Made by a program: the position numbers and the translations under genes. From Nitrospinota bacterium (GTDB lineage Bacteria > Nitrospinota_A > UBA7883 > JACRLM01): a DNA stretch of 26,648 bases. The DNA lies in contig JADGAO010000010.1 in NCBI GenBank assembly GCA_015231995.1, positions 1 to 26,648 on the forward strand, read 5' to 3'. The notes under the pieces were generated by a model. That model saw only the letters and a program-made list of their open reading frames with translations. It did not search any database and was not told the DNA's origin. Of this stretch, positions 13,949 through 20,950 are shown in pieces; positions within the stretch are counted from its first letter, which is position 1, and every line of letters begins with the position of its first letter.

Positions 13949-14401
13949 ATGTCTATTATCAATATGGCAGAGGTCAAATCGAAAATCGCCTTTCACGAAG
14001 CTCAGATAAGGGCTCTCGAAAGCCTCCTTCAGATCGGCCACCTGCTCTCCGATAAAGAAACCCCCGCGCCCAAAAAAACTCGCGGCCCCAAGCCCGGCTC
14101 GAAACGCAAGGGAGGCAAACGCGGAATGTTGACCGGAGCCATAACCGCGCTTCTGGAAAATTCGGCTTCGCCGTTGCTGGCCGGCGATATCAAACGCGCT
14201 ATCGTCGAGCAGGGCGTGGTGGACAAGAAATCAACTTCCGTTTACGCGACCCTTTTACAGATGGCCTCTCGCGGAACCATCAACAAAATTAAAACTGCGG
14301 GCGGGATGGCGTACAGCGCGGCCGGATCGGGTTCAGGCTCCGCCAAGCCCAAACGGCGCAAAGCAAAATCGGGAAAAGGCAAAAAGGCCGCGACGGAGTG
14401 A
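13949..14401 (+). CDS. Basic winged-helix DNA-binding protein with lysine-rich tails, histone H1-like in layout
   Basis: 150 residues. An N-terminal helix (about 6-34, heptad-like Leu/Ile) may dimerise. A Lys/Arg/Gly-rich segment (42-58, KKTRGPKPGSKRKGGKRG, AT-hook-like) precedes a winged-helix-like domain (about 59-117) with ALLENSASPLLAGDIKRAI (66-84), KKSTSVYATLLQMASRG (92-108) and a wing around INKIKTAGGMAYSA. The last 25 residues are Ser/Gly then Lys/Arg-rich. A small winged helix flanked by basic disordered tails matches the layout of linker histones and of some bacterial nucleoid proteins. No helix-specific family is recognised, so its targets are unknown. GGGAGA lies seven bases before the ATG. 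The gene is monocistronic, between long repeat-filled gaps. Confidence 0.8.
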   Translation: MSIINMAEVKSKIAFHEAQIRALESLLQIGHLLSDKETPAPKKTRGPKPGSKRKGGKRGMLTGAITALLENSASPLLAGDIKRAIVEQGVVDKKSTSVYATLLQMASRGTINKIKTAGGMAYSAAGSGSGSAKPKRRKAKSGKGKKAATE

Positions 14402-14503
14402 CTCTCCGGTTAGTCACACTTCCTAACGGGAGCTTTGCATAAGTTCCGCAATTGTCATTGCGAGGGAGTCGAAGACGACCGAAGCAATCTGCATTTTGTT
14501 GCT

Positions 14504-14584
14504 GTCCGAGGTGTTCTTCACCTCGGACTCCTAAATGAAAGCTTTTTGATAAACAAAGACGGCGGGATGAAGAACACCCCGAAC
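14504..14584 (+). repeat. Family A multi-hairpin element, copy 3 (partly degraded)
   Basis: Hairpin 1 is perfect: GTCCGAGGTG (14504-14513), TTCTT, CACCTCGGAC (14519-14528). Hairpin 2 is damaged: CGGCGGGATG (14560-14569), AAGAA, CACCCCGAAC (14575-14584). The spacer is 31 nt. Just upstream (about 14451-14492) is another intergenic motif, GTCATTGCGAGGGAG ending in GAAGCAATCT. Confidence 0.82.
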
Positions 14585-14585
14585 A

Positions 14586-14760
14586 CATTTTGTCCCCCTT
14601 AGGAAGGGGGAGCGCAACGCAGTGGCGAGGGGGTTTAACCCCCCGGCGCTTTGCGCCACCCCCCTTGTCAGGGGGGCTACCCCTCCGGCGCGGGAGTTTA
14701 CCCTGAGTCCCTCGAAGGGCGCCACCTCCCCTTTCTAAGGGGAGGGAAAAGAATGGAGCT
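14586..14760. repeat. GC-rich palindrome block, related to the repeat at the window end
   Basis: A run of short hairpins, including CCCCCTTAGGAAGGGGG, GGGGGTTTAACCCCC, GGCGCTTTGCGCC and CCCCCCTTGTCAGGGGGG. The beginning (TTTTGTCCCCCTTA, then CGCAACGCAGTGGCGAGGGG) matches 26579-26630 closely, so this is another dispersed family. It lies in the gene-free gap 14402-14964, which otherwise contains copy 3 of family A and a promoter. Confidence 0.7.
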
Positions 14761-14900
14761 TTCGCTTGCGATGCAAATGTACAAGAACACCCAGCCGAGC
14801 ATGTTTTTCGCAACCTCCGGCCCCCCCCCACGATGCGGTTTTCATTCCTGGCCGATGGCGCAAATCTTCCTGTCAACTTCGGTCTGCGGGTTTATTACAA

Positions 14901-14929
14901 TTGAAACAGCCATAGCCCGCTAATATAAT
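14901..14929 (+). promoter_or_regulatory. Sigma-70-like promoter of the receiver-TPR gene
   Basis: TTGAAA (14901-14906), a 17-bp spacer and a perfect TATAAT (14924-14929). Transcription would start near 14936, giving a leader of about 30 nt before the ATG at 14965. Confidence 0.72.
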
Positions 14930-14964
14930 GAACCGGAAATCCAGGTTCGGCAGACATAAGGGTA

Positions 14965-15915
14965 ATGGAAACAAAAACGCGCGTTATAGCGATCCTCACG
15001 GACGAGTTCACCGAAAACCAGAAGCTCGCCGATAAACTTCGGGAGGAGGGTTATCGCGTGGAGGCTGTCCGCCTCCAACGGGCCACATGCGACGGCCTGG
15101 CCTCTGTCGCGCCTGACATAATCATCACCGACTACGACGAGGAAAAACCGGATGACCCTTTCCGCCTTATCGCGCAGATAAAAGGGGACGAAAGGTTGGG
15201 AAAAGCCGAGATTTTCTTTTACTCCACATCCATTGACGTCAAAACGGAGATCGCGCTCAGGAGGCTGAAGGTGATCTCGTATTTCATCAAGTCCGACAAT
15301 GCCGGGTATATCGTGGAAGCCGTCAAAGCCCATTTCCACAGCATTGACGCTCCGCAAAATTTCAGTTACGAAGAGGAAATACGGGAATTTGAAGGGCAGG
15401 ATATAAGCCCCGGCCCGGAATATTCCACCCCGGTGGCCAAAGAGCGCCGGGTGGAGTCGTCGGACGAGTTCAAAAACATGTTCGCTGATCTCGTGGACGA
15501 CGGAGGGGTGGATACGAAACCGGTTGAGGACGAATTCAAGAACCATTACAACCAGGGGGTCGCTCACTACGATAAAGAGCTTTACGCTCAGGCGTTGGAA
15601 GGATTCGAAAAAGCCTCCCAATCCCCGGCATGGCGGATTAAAAGCCTCCTTATGATGGGCTTGACCCAAAAGAAAATGGGCGAGTATGAAAAGGCCCTCG
15701 AGATTTTCAAGATCGGATACCGCGACTCGCCCAACGATTCCGGTAAGTCCGGGTTCCTGTATGAACTCGGCGACACGCTCGACACGATGGGAAACAGGAT
15801 GGAAGAAGCGTACAAGATGTTCGCCGCCGTGTACCAGCGCAACAAAGAGTTCCGCGACGTAAGAAACAGGCTCATAAGCCTCAAATCCGCCATCGAGCTC
15901 AAGAACAAGGCGTAA
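14965..15915 (+). CDS. Receiver-domain protein with C-terminal TPR repeats
   Basis: 316 residues. An N-terminal response-regulator receiver domain (1-125) has acidic D13/E14, phospho-acceptor D56 in IITDYDEE, the switch Ser/Thr in FYSTS (85-89) and K109 in FIKSD, so phosphorylation looks possible. A charged, probably flexible linker (130-185) precedes TPR-like repeats (about 192-305; for example HYNQGVAHYDKELYAQALEG and the QKKMGEYEKALEIFKIGY unit). There is no DNA-binding or enzymatic output, so its role would be phosphorylation-controlled protein binding. AGGG lies four bases before the ATG. The gene has its own promoter. The cognate kinase is unknown; the cytoplasmic kinase at 18964-20106 is the nearest one on this strand. 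Confidence 0.85.
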   Translation: METKTRVIAILTDEFTENQKLADKLREEGYRVEAVRLQRATCDGLASVAPDIIITDYDEEKPDDPFRLIAQIKGDERLGKAEIFFYSTSIDVKTEIALRRLKVISYFIKSDNAGYIVEAVKAHFHSIDAPQNFSYEEEIREFEGQDISPGPEYSTPVAKERRVESSDEFKNMFADLVDDGGVDTKPVEDEFKNHYNQGVAHYDKELYAQALEGFEKASQSPAWRIKSLLMMGLTQKKMGEYEKALEIFKIGYRDSPNDSGKSGFLYELGDTLDTMGNRMEEAYKMFAAVYQRNKEFRDVRNRLISLKSAIELKNKA

Positions 15916-15998
15916 CCATCACCCCCTAGCTCGTAAAACGGGCGGCAAATAACACTAGGGGCTGTCGCCAAATGGTGTAAACAGAAACGACAAACGCT

Positions 15999-16079
15999 GT
16001 TCGAGGTGTTCTTCACCTCGAACTACTAATGTGAGTTTATTCTTCCTTAAGGACGGCGGGGTGAAGAACACCCACGCCG
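15999..16079 (+). repeat. Family A multi-hairpin element, copy 4 (variant stem)
   Basis: Hairpin 1 is GTTCGAGGTG (15999-16008), TTCTT, CACCTCGAAC (16014-16023). It differs from the other copies at one position in each arm, and the pairing is kept. Hairpin 2 is CGGCGGGGTG (16054-16063), AAGAA, CACCCACGCCG (16069-16079) with a one-base bulge. The spacer includes the palindrome TCCTTAAGGA. It lies in the 489-bp gap 15916-16404, which has no gene. Confidence 0.85.
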
Positions 16080-16295
16080 AGCATTTGGGAGACAGCACTC
16101 TCTATATTTTTCCCTTCAGGGCGATCGCTAGGCGCCATGAATTTGACGAGCCTCTTCAAATTTCCAATATTAATGGCGGAATTTTTGACGGCTATTCAAT
16201 GTTTGCCATTCAATAACCCATTTTCCCGCTATTTTAAGGCTTTATCTCCAATCTCGAAGTTGAACCATTTTGACTGTGAAACTCCTTGTTTTGTA

Positions 16296-16345
16296 GGGCG
16301 ACCCGGTGGGACGCCTTTCCACTCCAGACGACCCGCCGGGTCGCC
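16296..16345. repeat. Tandem CGACCC palindromes
   Basis: Two GC-rich hairpins: an imperfect GGGCGACCC/GGGACGCC pair (about 16296-16315) and CGACCC (16329-16334), loop GCC, GGGTCG (16338-16343). They are related to the nested palindrome at 3113-3173. They lie 60-110 bp upstream of the AMIN/TPR gene start. Confidence 0.6.
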
Positions 16346-16404
16346 TCTGCAAAATTATGGCGCCGTCTTTGCTTTGTTTATCGTTGAGAATTGGTGAATC
16401 ACAT

Positions 16405-18954
16405 ATGAAGGTTTCAAAATACATACTGCTGTCCATAGCGGCGGTTACCGGAGTCCTTTCTTTCAACCTTGGACGGAGGTACGCCCAAGAAACGCCCCCT
16501 GCCCTGGAGAAGGTCGAATTCTCCGCGCAGGACAACGGCACTCGCGCCAAATTGTTTATCAAGGGAGACATCCGGTTTATCCCTCACATGGACGTCAAGA
16601 TGAAAGAACTCATCCTCTCCGCCAGTGGAGTTGACGCGTTTCCCGGCGTTTACACTGTCAAACATAGCGACACCCTAACCGAATCCGTGAGAATTACCCG
16701 CGACTCCAAAAGAGGCGAGTTATGGATAACCGTTTCTTTTAAGACTCCAGACATCGCTTTCCAGCGTTCAGTCGAGGATGATGGGAAGGTTCTTATTTTC
16801 GATTTCTTTCCCAAAGAAAAATCTTTGAAGATAGCCGGATTGACCTCCGAGAAGCTTCTATCCAAACTCCAGGCTGGAGGCGGCGCCGTGGAGACAGCGG
16901 CGGGCAAGACGCCCGGCTCCGGCAAGCCGACTGTGGCGGCGGAAGATGAGAGCGTCACGGAAGCGAAAAAGAGCCTCAAGGAAACCGACAAATCCTACGC
17001 CAGCATGGAAATGGAATCGGGGCGGCAGGATTTTCACGACATCATGACCCTTATGCAGAAAGGGCACATGGAAGAAGCGGCGGCCCTCAGCGAGGCTTAC
17101 GCCTACAATTATCCCAAATCCATTTATCTGGAGAAGGTGTATTTCGCCAGGGCGGACGCTCTGTACCAACTGGCCAAGAAAGACAAACTGCGCGTAAACG
17201 AAGCCTTGGAGGCCTACAAGACGACGCTTGCCAGATATCCCAATTCCACCATGACACAGCAGGGGATCATGCGCCGGGCGGCTTTGTACGAGGATCTGGA
17301 TTTCGATCTGGAGGCCATGGTGGAGTACAACATGGCTCAAAAAGCCCAGCCATCCGGCAAGTACTCCATCGGGGCGATGATAGGAAGGGCCAAAATATAT
17401 CTTCGTCAGCGAAAATTCCAGAAGGCTCATGACGAGATGCAGAAGGTGTTGGCGTTGTACCCCAACAGGAAAGAGGTGCGGGAGATAAAATACATCATCG
17501 CCGAGGCAAGCCACGACCAGGGAAAATACGAAGAGGCCCGGAGGATATTCGAAGAGGCGCAGAAAATCTGGCCCACATACCCCAAAACCCGGCCAATCAT
17601 ATACATGAAAATGGCCGAGAACTACTACAAGCTCGGCGAGAAAGAAAAAGCCCTGGAATACTGGACGAACATAGCCAACATGTTCCCGTCCGTGGGTTCC
17701 GGCAGGAAAGCCATGCTACGGATTGGCGAGTATAGCGAGGAAAAAAACCGGAAGAAAGACGCGGCGCGGATGTTCGAGACGCTTGCGATGCAGTACCCCG
17801 ACTCGGACGAGGCTGTGCTTGCGCGTCTTCGTCTCGCCACGATGGGCGCGGAGGATCCCGGCCTGCTCAAGACCAGCCGGATTTTCGATTACCACGCGTT
17901 CGAGAACCCTCTCCAGACTTTCGACGAGATACTGGCCAAATACCCGGAACGGCACGGAGAAGAGGCCCTTATCCGCAAGGGGCGCGCATTGGCCGGGGCC
18001 AAACGGCACATAGCCTCCATTCTCGCTTACAAGGAATTGCTGAAGTCTTATCCCGGATCGCGCATGTCGGCGGAGGTGTTCGGGCTGGTGAGAGGAAACC
18101 TGTTCAAGCTCATCGAGGCGTTCCACGAGCAGGAGGGTTTCTTCATAGCTCTTCTCACATACTTCGACAACTTCAACCCGTTCCTGCGCACGATAACCGA
18201 GCCGGACATCCTCATAAAGATCGCCGACAGCTTCGCCGTCATGACGTTGTACGACCGGGCGCAGGAATATTACGCGATGGCCATCAAGCATGACAAAGAG
18301 GGCAAATACAGCGACCTGACCGATTTCCGCATCGCCAAGGCCAAGCTGTTTGGCGGCGAATACAAGGAGGCCGAAACCCTTCTATCCAAATACATCAAGG
18401 CCCGGCCCGGCCAGCCTTCGGCGATAATGGCGCGTCATTTCCTGGGCCACGCATTACAGGCGCAGGGCAAAAACGCCGAGGCCGCCTCCGAGTGGCGCAT
18501 CGCAATCGAAAACGACATGTCCAACTCGCTTGTCCCGAACACCGCCTATAACCTCGGCAAGCTTTATAAAGCGGAGAAAAAATACGGCCTTGCCGCAGAC
18601 GCCTTCAACATGACCATCTCCACATGGAAACCCCCGGTCAAAGGCGCGGAGGAGCCGGACTATTTCAGGGACGCCAAATATCATCTGGCGGAGACATATT
18701 ATCTCAACGAAGATTACGCTTCGGCCATCCGCGAAGCGGGCATGTTCACGGAACGGTATAAGGACGACCAGCGCAACGCCTGGCTCCAGTATATCGAGGC
18801 CTCCTCGCTCGGCGGAGCCAGCGAGGACGAGAAAGCCGCCGCCCGGCTCAAGGAGCTTGTCGCCAAAGACAAGGGAGTCATCGGCAAAGTCGCCTCCGCC
18901 AAACTCCAGAACGCGGAATGGAAAAACAAAAACCCCGCCCTTTTCCCAAACTGA
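16405..18954 (+). CDS. Exported AMIN-like domain and TPR-repeat protein
   Basis: 849 residues from ATG 16405. A signal peptide or anchor (about 5-22, then RRYAQE) is followed by a beta-rich region (about 35-140) resembling AMIN domains, the periplasmic modules that bind peptidoglycan or target proteins in secretins and amidases. A Gly/Ala/Lys linker (155-200) leads to more than ten TPR-like helix pairs filling about 205-835, with typical spacing such as ALEAYKTTLARYPNS, AHDEMQKVLALYPNR and EARRIFEEAQKIWPTYPKT. It is probably a large periplasmic scaffold, like TPR proteins of secretion, Tol-Pal or outer-membrane assembly systems, but I recognise no specific family. An upstream in-frame start (16306) lies in repeat sequence and would hide the signal, so it is rejected. 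The kinase gene begins 9 bp after its stop, implying co-transcription. Confidence 0.85.
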   Translation: MKVSKYILLSIAAVTGVLSFNLGRRYAQETPPALEKVEFSAQDNGTRAKLFIKGDIRFIPHMDVKMKELILSASGVDAFPGVYTVKHSDTLTESVRITRDSKRGELWITVSFKTPDIAFQRSVEDDGKVLIFDFFPKEKSLKIAGLTSEKLLSKLQAGGGAVETAAGKTPGSGKPTVAAEDESVTEAKKSLKETDKSYASMEMESGRQDFHDIMTLMQKGHMEEAAALSEAYAYNYPKSIYLEKVYFARADALYQLAKKDKLRVNEALEAYKTTLARYPNSTMTQQGIMRRAALYEDLDFDLEAMVEYNMAQKAQPSGKYSIGAMIGRAKIYLRQRKFQKAHDEMQKVLALYPNRKEVREIKYIIAEASHDQGKYEEARRIFEEAQKIWPTYPKTRPIIYMKMAENYYKLGEKEKALEYWTNIANMFPSVGSGRKAMLRIGEYSEEKNRKKDAARMFETLAMQYPDSDEAVLARLRLATMGAEDPGLLKTSRIFDYHAFENPLQTFDEILAKYPERHGEEALIRKGRALAGAKRHIASILAYKELLKSYPGSRMSAEVFGLVRGNLFKLIEAFHEQEGFFIALLTYFDNFNPFLRTITEPDILIKIADSFAVMTLYDRAQEYYAMAIKHDKEGKYSDLTDFRIAKAKLFGGEYKEAETLLSKYIKARPGQPSAIMARHFLGHALQAQGKNAEAASEWRIAIENDMSNSLVPNTAYNLGKLYKAEKKYGLAADAFNMTISTWKPPVKGAEEPDYFRDAKYHLAETYYLNEDYASAIREAGMFTERYKDDQRNAWLQYIEASSLGGASEDEKAAARLKELVAKDKGVIGKVASAKLQNAEWKNKNPALFPN

Positions 18955-18963
18955 CCGCAACCG

Positions 18964-20106
18964 ATGAGTCTAGCTGGGGACAATTTAGCCAAACTCAAGG
19001 AAGCCTTCGAGACTCTGAACCGTTCTACGGAAAAACTCACCGGCGCGTATGAATCGCTCCAGGGCGAGACGGCCGGGCTTCGGCTCAAGCTTGCGGAAAG
19101 CGGCGAATTCCTGCGGGATATCATTGACGGACTCAGTAGCTCCGTTATCGTGACGGACATAGAAGGCCGTGTCATCCTCCATAACGCTCCTGCCGTAAAA
19201 AGAGGGTTCGACAAGGGAGATCGAATACCCGCATGGCTTGCCGCAGTCGGCGAAGGCGTCCGTATCGGCAAACGGCGGGTTGGCGAGTGGAAAGGCGCAG
19301 GCGACGAAGTTTTCGAAATCTCCATGACGCAGTTGAGCTCCGGCGGCGAACCGGGAGGACGGATTTTCGTGGCCGACGATGTCACCGAGCTTTCTCGCCT
19401 GAAGAAGCAGGCCGTCCGCGCCGAAAAACTCCGCGTCCTCGGCGAGATGGCCGCAGGACTGGCTCATGAAATACGAAACCCGCTTGGAGGGATGGAGCTG
19501 TTCGCTTCGATCCTGCGAAGGGAACTGGAAGGCGACGATGAGAAACTACGTCTGTTAAAACACATAAGCTACGGGATACAGTCCGTAAACAACGTGATAG
19601 GCAACGCCCTGCTGTTCACAAAAGAAATCATACCCTCCAGAAAAGAGTTCGACATAAAAAAGCTCGTCGAGGACGTGCTCGAATTCACCGGAGCCGTGTT
19701 CGAAAAGAGCCGCATAGCCGTCAAAGCCATCCTGCCGGACAACCCGCTTCTTGTCACCGCCGACGAGGGGTTGATAAGACAGCTTTTGTTAAACCTTGTC
19801 AGAAACGCGGTACAGGTCATGCCTGGGGGAGGCGAATTCGGCGTAAGGCTAACTGTCGCCGAAAACGCGGATAACCAGAAAGGCGCAGTGGAAATCGTCG
19901 TAAGCGACACAGGCCCCGGCGTGCCGGCCAGGATACGCGAGAGGATATTCGATCCCTTTTTCACCACTAAAGACGGGGGCGCGGGACTGGGCCTTGCCAT
20001 CGCAAGCCAGATAGCCCAAGCGCACGGCGGATACATAGACCTTCTCGATAGCGGTGAAAGCGGGGCGAAGTTCATGATATCCTTGCCAGTGGAGATTAAA
20101 ATATGA
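18964..20106 (+). CDS. Cytoplasmic NtrB/FlrB-type sensor histidine kinase
   Basis: 380 residues with no membrane segment. A coiled coil (about 8-45) is followed by a PAS-like domain (46-145), the HisKA region with H168 in GEMAAGLAHEIRNPLGG (160-176), and a HATPase_c domain with the N-box around N277-N281, DTGPG (315-319), FDPFFTTK (329-336) and GAGLGL (339-344). All catalytic motifs are intact. The HE-RNP sequence around the histidine and the lack of a membrane sensor match kinases such as NtrB and the flagellar FlrB/FleS. The gene starts 9 bp after the AMIN/TPR gene, so its signal may come from that envelope protein or from the cytoplasm. The natural partner is the sigma-54 activator at 20948-22336, now separated by the MNT/HEPN pair. 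Its stop overlaps the MNT start as ATGA. Confidence 0.92.
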   Translation: MSLAGDNLAKLKEAFETLNRSTEKLTGAYESLQGETAGLRLKLAESGEFLRDIIDGLSSSVIVTDIEGRVILHNAPAVKRGFDKGDRIPAWLAAVGEGVRIGKRRVGEWKGAGDEVFEISMTQLSSGGEPGGRIFVADDVTELSRLKKQAVRAEKLRVLGEMAAGLAHEIRNPLGGMELFASILRRELEGDDEKLRLLKHISYGIQSVNNVIGNALLFTKEIIPSRKEFDIKKLVEDVLEFTGAVFEKSRIAVKAILPDNPLLVTADEGLIRQLLLNLVRNAVQVMPGGGEFGVRLTVAENADNQKGAVEIVVSDTGPGVPARIRERIFDPFFTTKDGGAGLGLAIASQIAQAHGGYIDLLDSGESGAKFMISLPVEIKI

Positions 20107-20411
20107 GATTGCAAACACGTTTTATTCCAGACACAAACTGGCTCTCCGGTTTCTGTCATGGCAACCACATAATGAAGCTATCCCTTTTTGGCTCCGCGTT
20201 GCGGGAAGATTTCAATGAAGAAAGCGACATAGACGTTCTGGTGGAGTTCGAGCCAGATCACGTTGTGGGCTTTTTACGGCTGGCTGAGCTTGAGATTGCG
20301 CTATCCGAAAAGTTTTGCCGCAAAGTGGATTTGCGGACACCTGAGGAACTGAGCGGTTATTTCAGGAATGATGTCGTTGGAGCCGCTGTGGAGCTCTATG
20401 CTAAAAAATGA
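20103..20411 (+). CDS. mntA: MNT-type nucleotidyltransferase antitoxin
   Basis: 102 residues of the minimal nucleotidyltransferase (MNT) family. The GSx10DxD signature is exact: G30-S31 then D42-x-D44 (LFGSALREDF...SDIDVLVEFE), with a third acidic residue at D76 (KVDLRT). In studied type VII toxin-antitoxin pairs, MntA transfers AMP to a tyrosine of the HEPN toxin and silences it. The start at ATG 20103 overlaps the upstream kinase stop (ATGA). A later ATG (20172, within NHIMKLSLFG) would lose the first helix but keep the catalytic core. The gene overlaps the HEPN gene by 14 bp. The pair breaks up a kinase/activator operon, which suggests insertion. Confidence 0.9.
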   Translation: MRLQTRFIPDTNWLSGFCHGNHIMKLSLFGSALREDFNEESDIDVLVEFEPDHVVGFLRLAELEIALSEKFCRKVDLRTPEELSGYFRNDVVGAAVELYAKK

Positions 20412-20742
20412 CGAGATACGCCTGCTACACATGCTGGACGCGGCTCGTGAGGCTGTATCATTGTCGGCTGACAAAACACTTGATGATTTAAAACACGACC
20501 GTGTGTTGACCCTGGCCTTATTAAAGTTGATCGAGATAATGGGCGAGGCCTCTGTCAAGATTTCGGATGAATTCAAGGCCGGACATGAAACGATTCCTTG
20601 GCGGGCAGTGACAGCTATGCGAAACCACCTGATACATGTATATTTCAATGTGGATTTGAATATTGTTTGGGGAGCTGTAAAAGATGAAATGCCAAGGTTG
20701 ATCACCTCACTTGAAAAAATCATCAAAAATCCAGAAAAGTGA
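20398..20742 (+). CDS. hepT: HEPN-domain (DUF86/HepT-like) toxin
   Basis: 114 residues of the HEPN/DUF86 family, helical throughout. The RNase motif RX4HXY is present as R75, H80 and Y82 (AMRNHLIHVYF). In characterised HepT-MntA pairs this motif cuts RNA and the tyrosine is the AMP acceptor. Other family landmarks are the LLKLIEIMGEAS helix (41-52) and IPWRAVTAMRNHLIH (66-80). I start at ATG 20398, preceded by GGAG six bases upstream; a start at 20368 lies deeper in the MNT gene. A family A repeat begins 27 bp after its stop. The module looks intact. Confidence 0.91.
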   Translation: MLKNDEIRLLHMLDAAREAVSLSADKTLDDLKHDRVLTLALLKLIEIMGEASVKISDEFKAGHETIPWRAVTAMRNHLIHVYFNVDLNIVWGAVKDEMPRLITSLEKIIKNPEK

Positions 20743-20769
20743 CTTTGGGAAAATGGCGATTGTGACGCT

Positions 20770-20838
20770 CGGCGCGGGTGTTCTTCACCCCGCCGTCCTG
20801 ATTGCTTCAAGGAGTCCGAGGTGAAGAACACCTCGGAC
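20770..20838 (-). repeat. Family A multi-hairpin element, copy 5 (inverted, short spacer)
   Basis: In the opposite orientation to the other copies. On the plus strand: CGGCGCGGGTG (20770-20780), TTCTT, CACCCCGCCG (20786-20795), an 18-nt spacer, then GTCCGAGGTG (20814-20823), AAGAA, CACCTCGGAC (20829-20838). The one-base bulge in the first hairpin is at the same site as in copy 4. The spacer (30-32 nt in the other copies) is shortened. Confidence 0.85.
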
Positions 20839-20845
20839 AGCGACA

Positions 20846-20930
20846 ATTGAATAATCTATTTGATAGATTCTTCGCGTTGCTCAGAATGACAATAGTCACG
20901 CGTTACGCAGAATGACAATCGCCGCATAAA
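20846..20930. repeat. Family B repeat fragment
   Basis: Contains AATCTATTTGATAGATT (palindrome), GCGTTGCTCAGAATGACAAT and a second CAGAATGACAAT (about 20907-20918), all in the inverse orientation to the 6051 copy. Together with family A copy 5 it fills the gap between HEPN and the activator gene. The activator's ribosome-binding site begins directly after it. Confidence 0.7.
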
Positions 20931-20934
20931 TAAC

Positions 20935-20950
20935 GGAGTGACCGGCCATA
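20935..20950 (+). promoter_or_regulatory. Ribosome-binding site followed by an ATA at the expected start
   Basis: GGAG at 20935-20938 is followed nine bases later by ATA (20948-20950), then GAAAGTAAAAGCGTTCTC coding ESKSVL. An in-frame TGA at 20939-20941 blocks any further upstream start. No ATG, GTG or TTG lies in frame until 20990. Confidence 0.6.
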
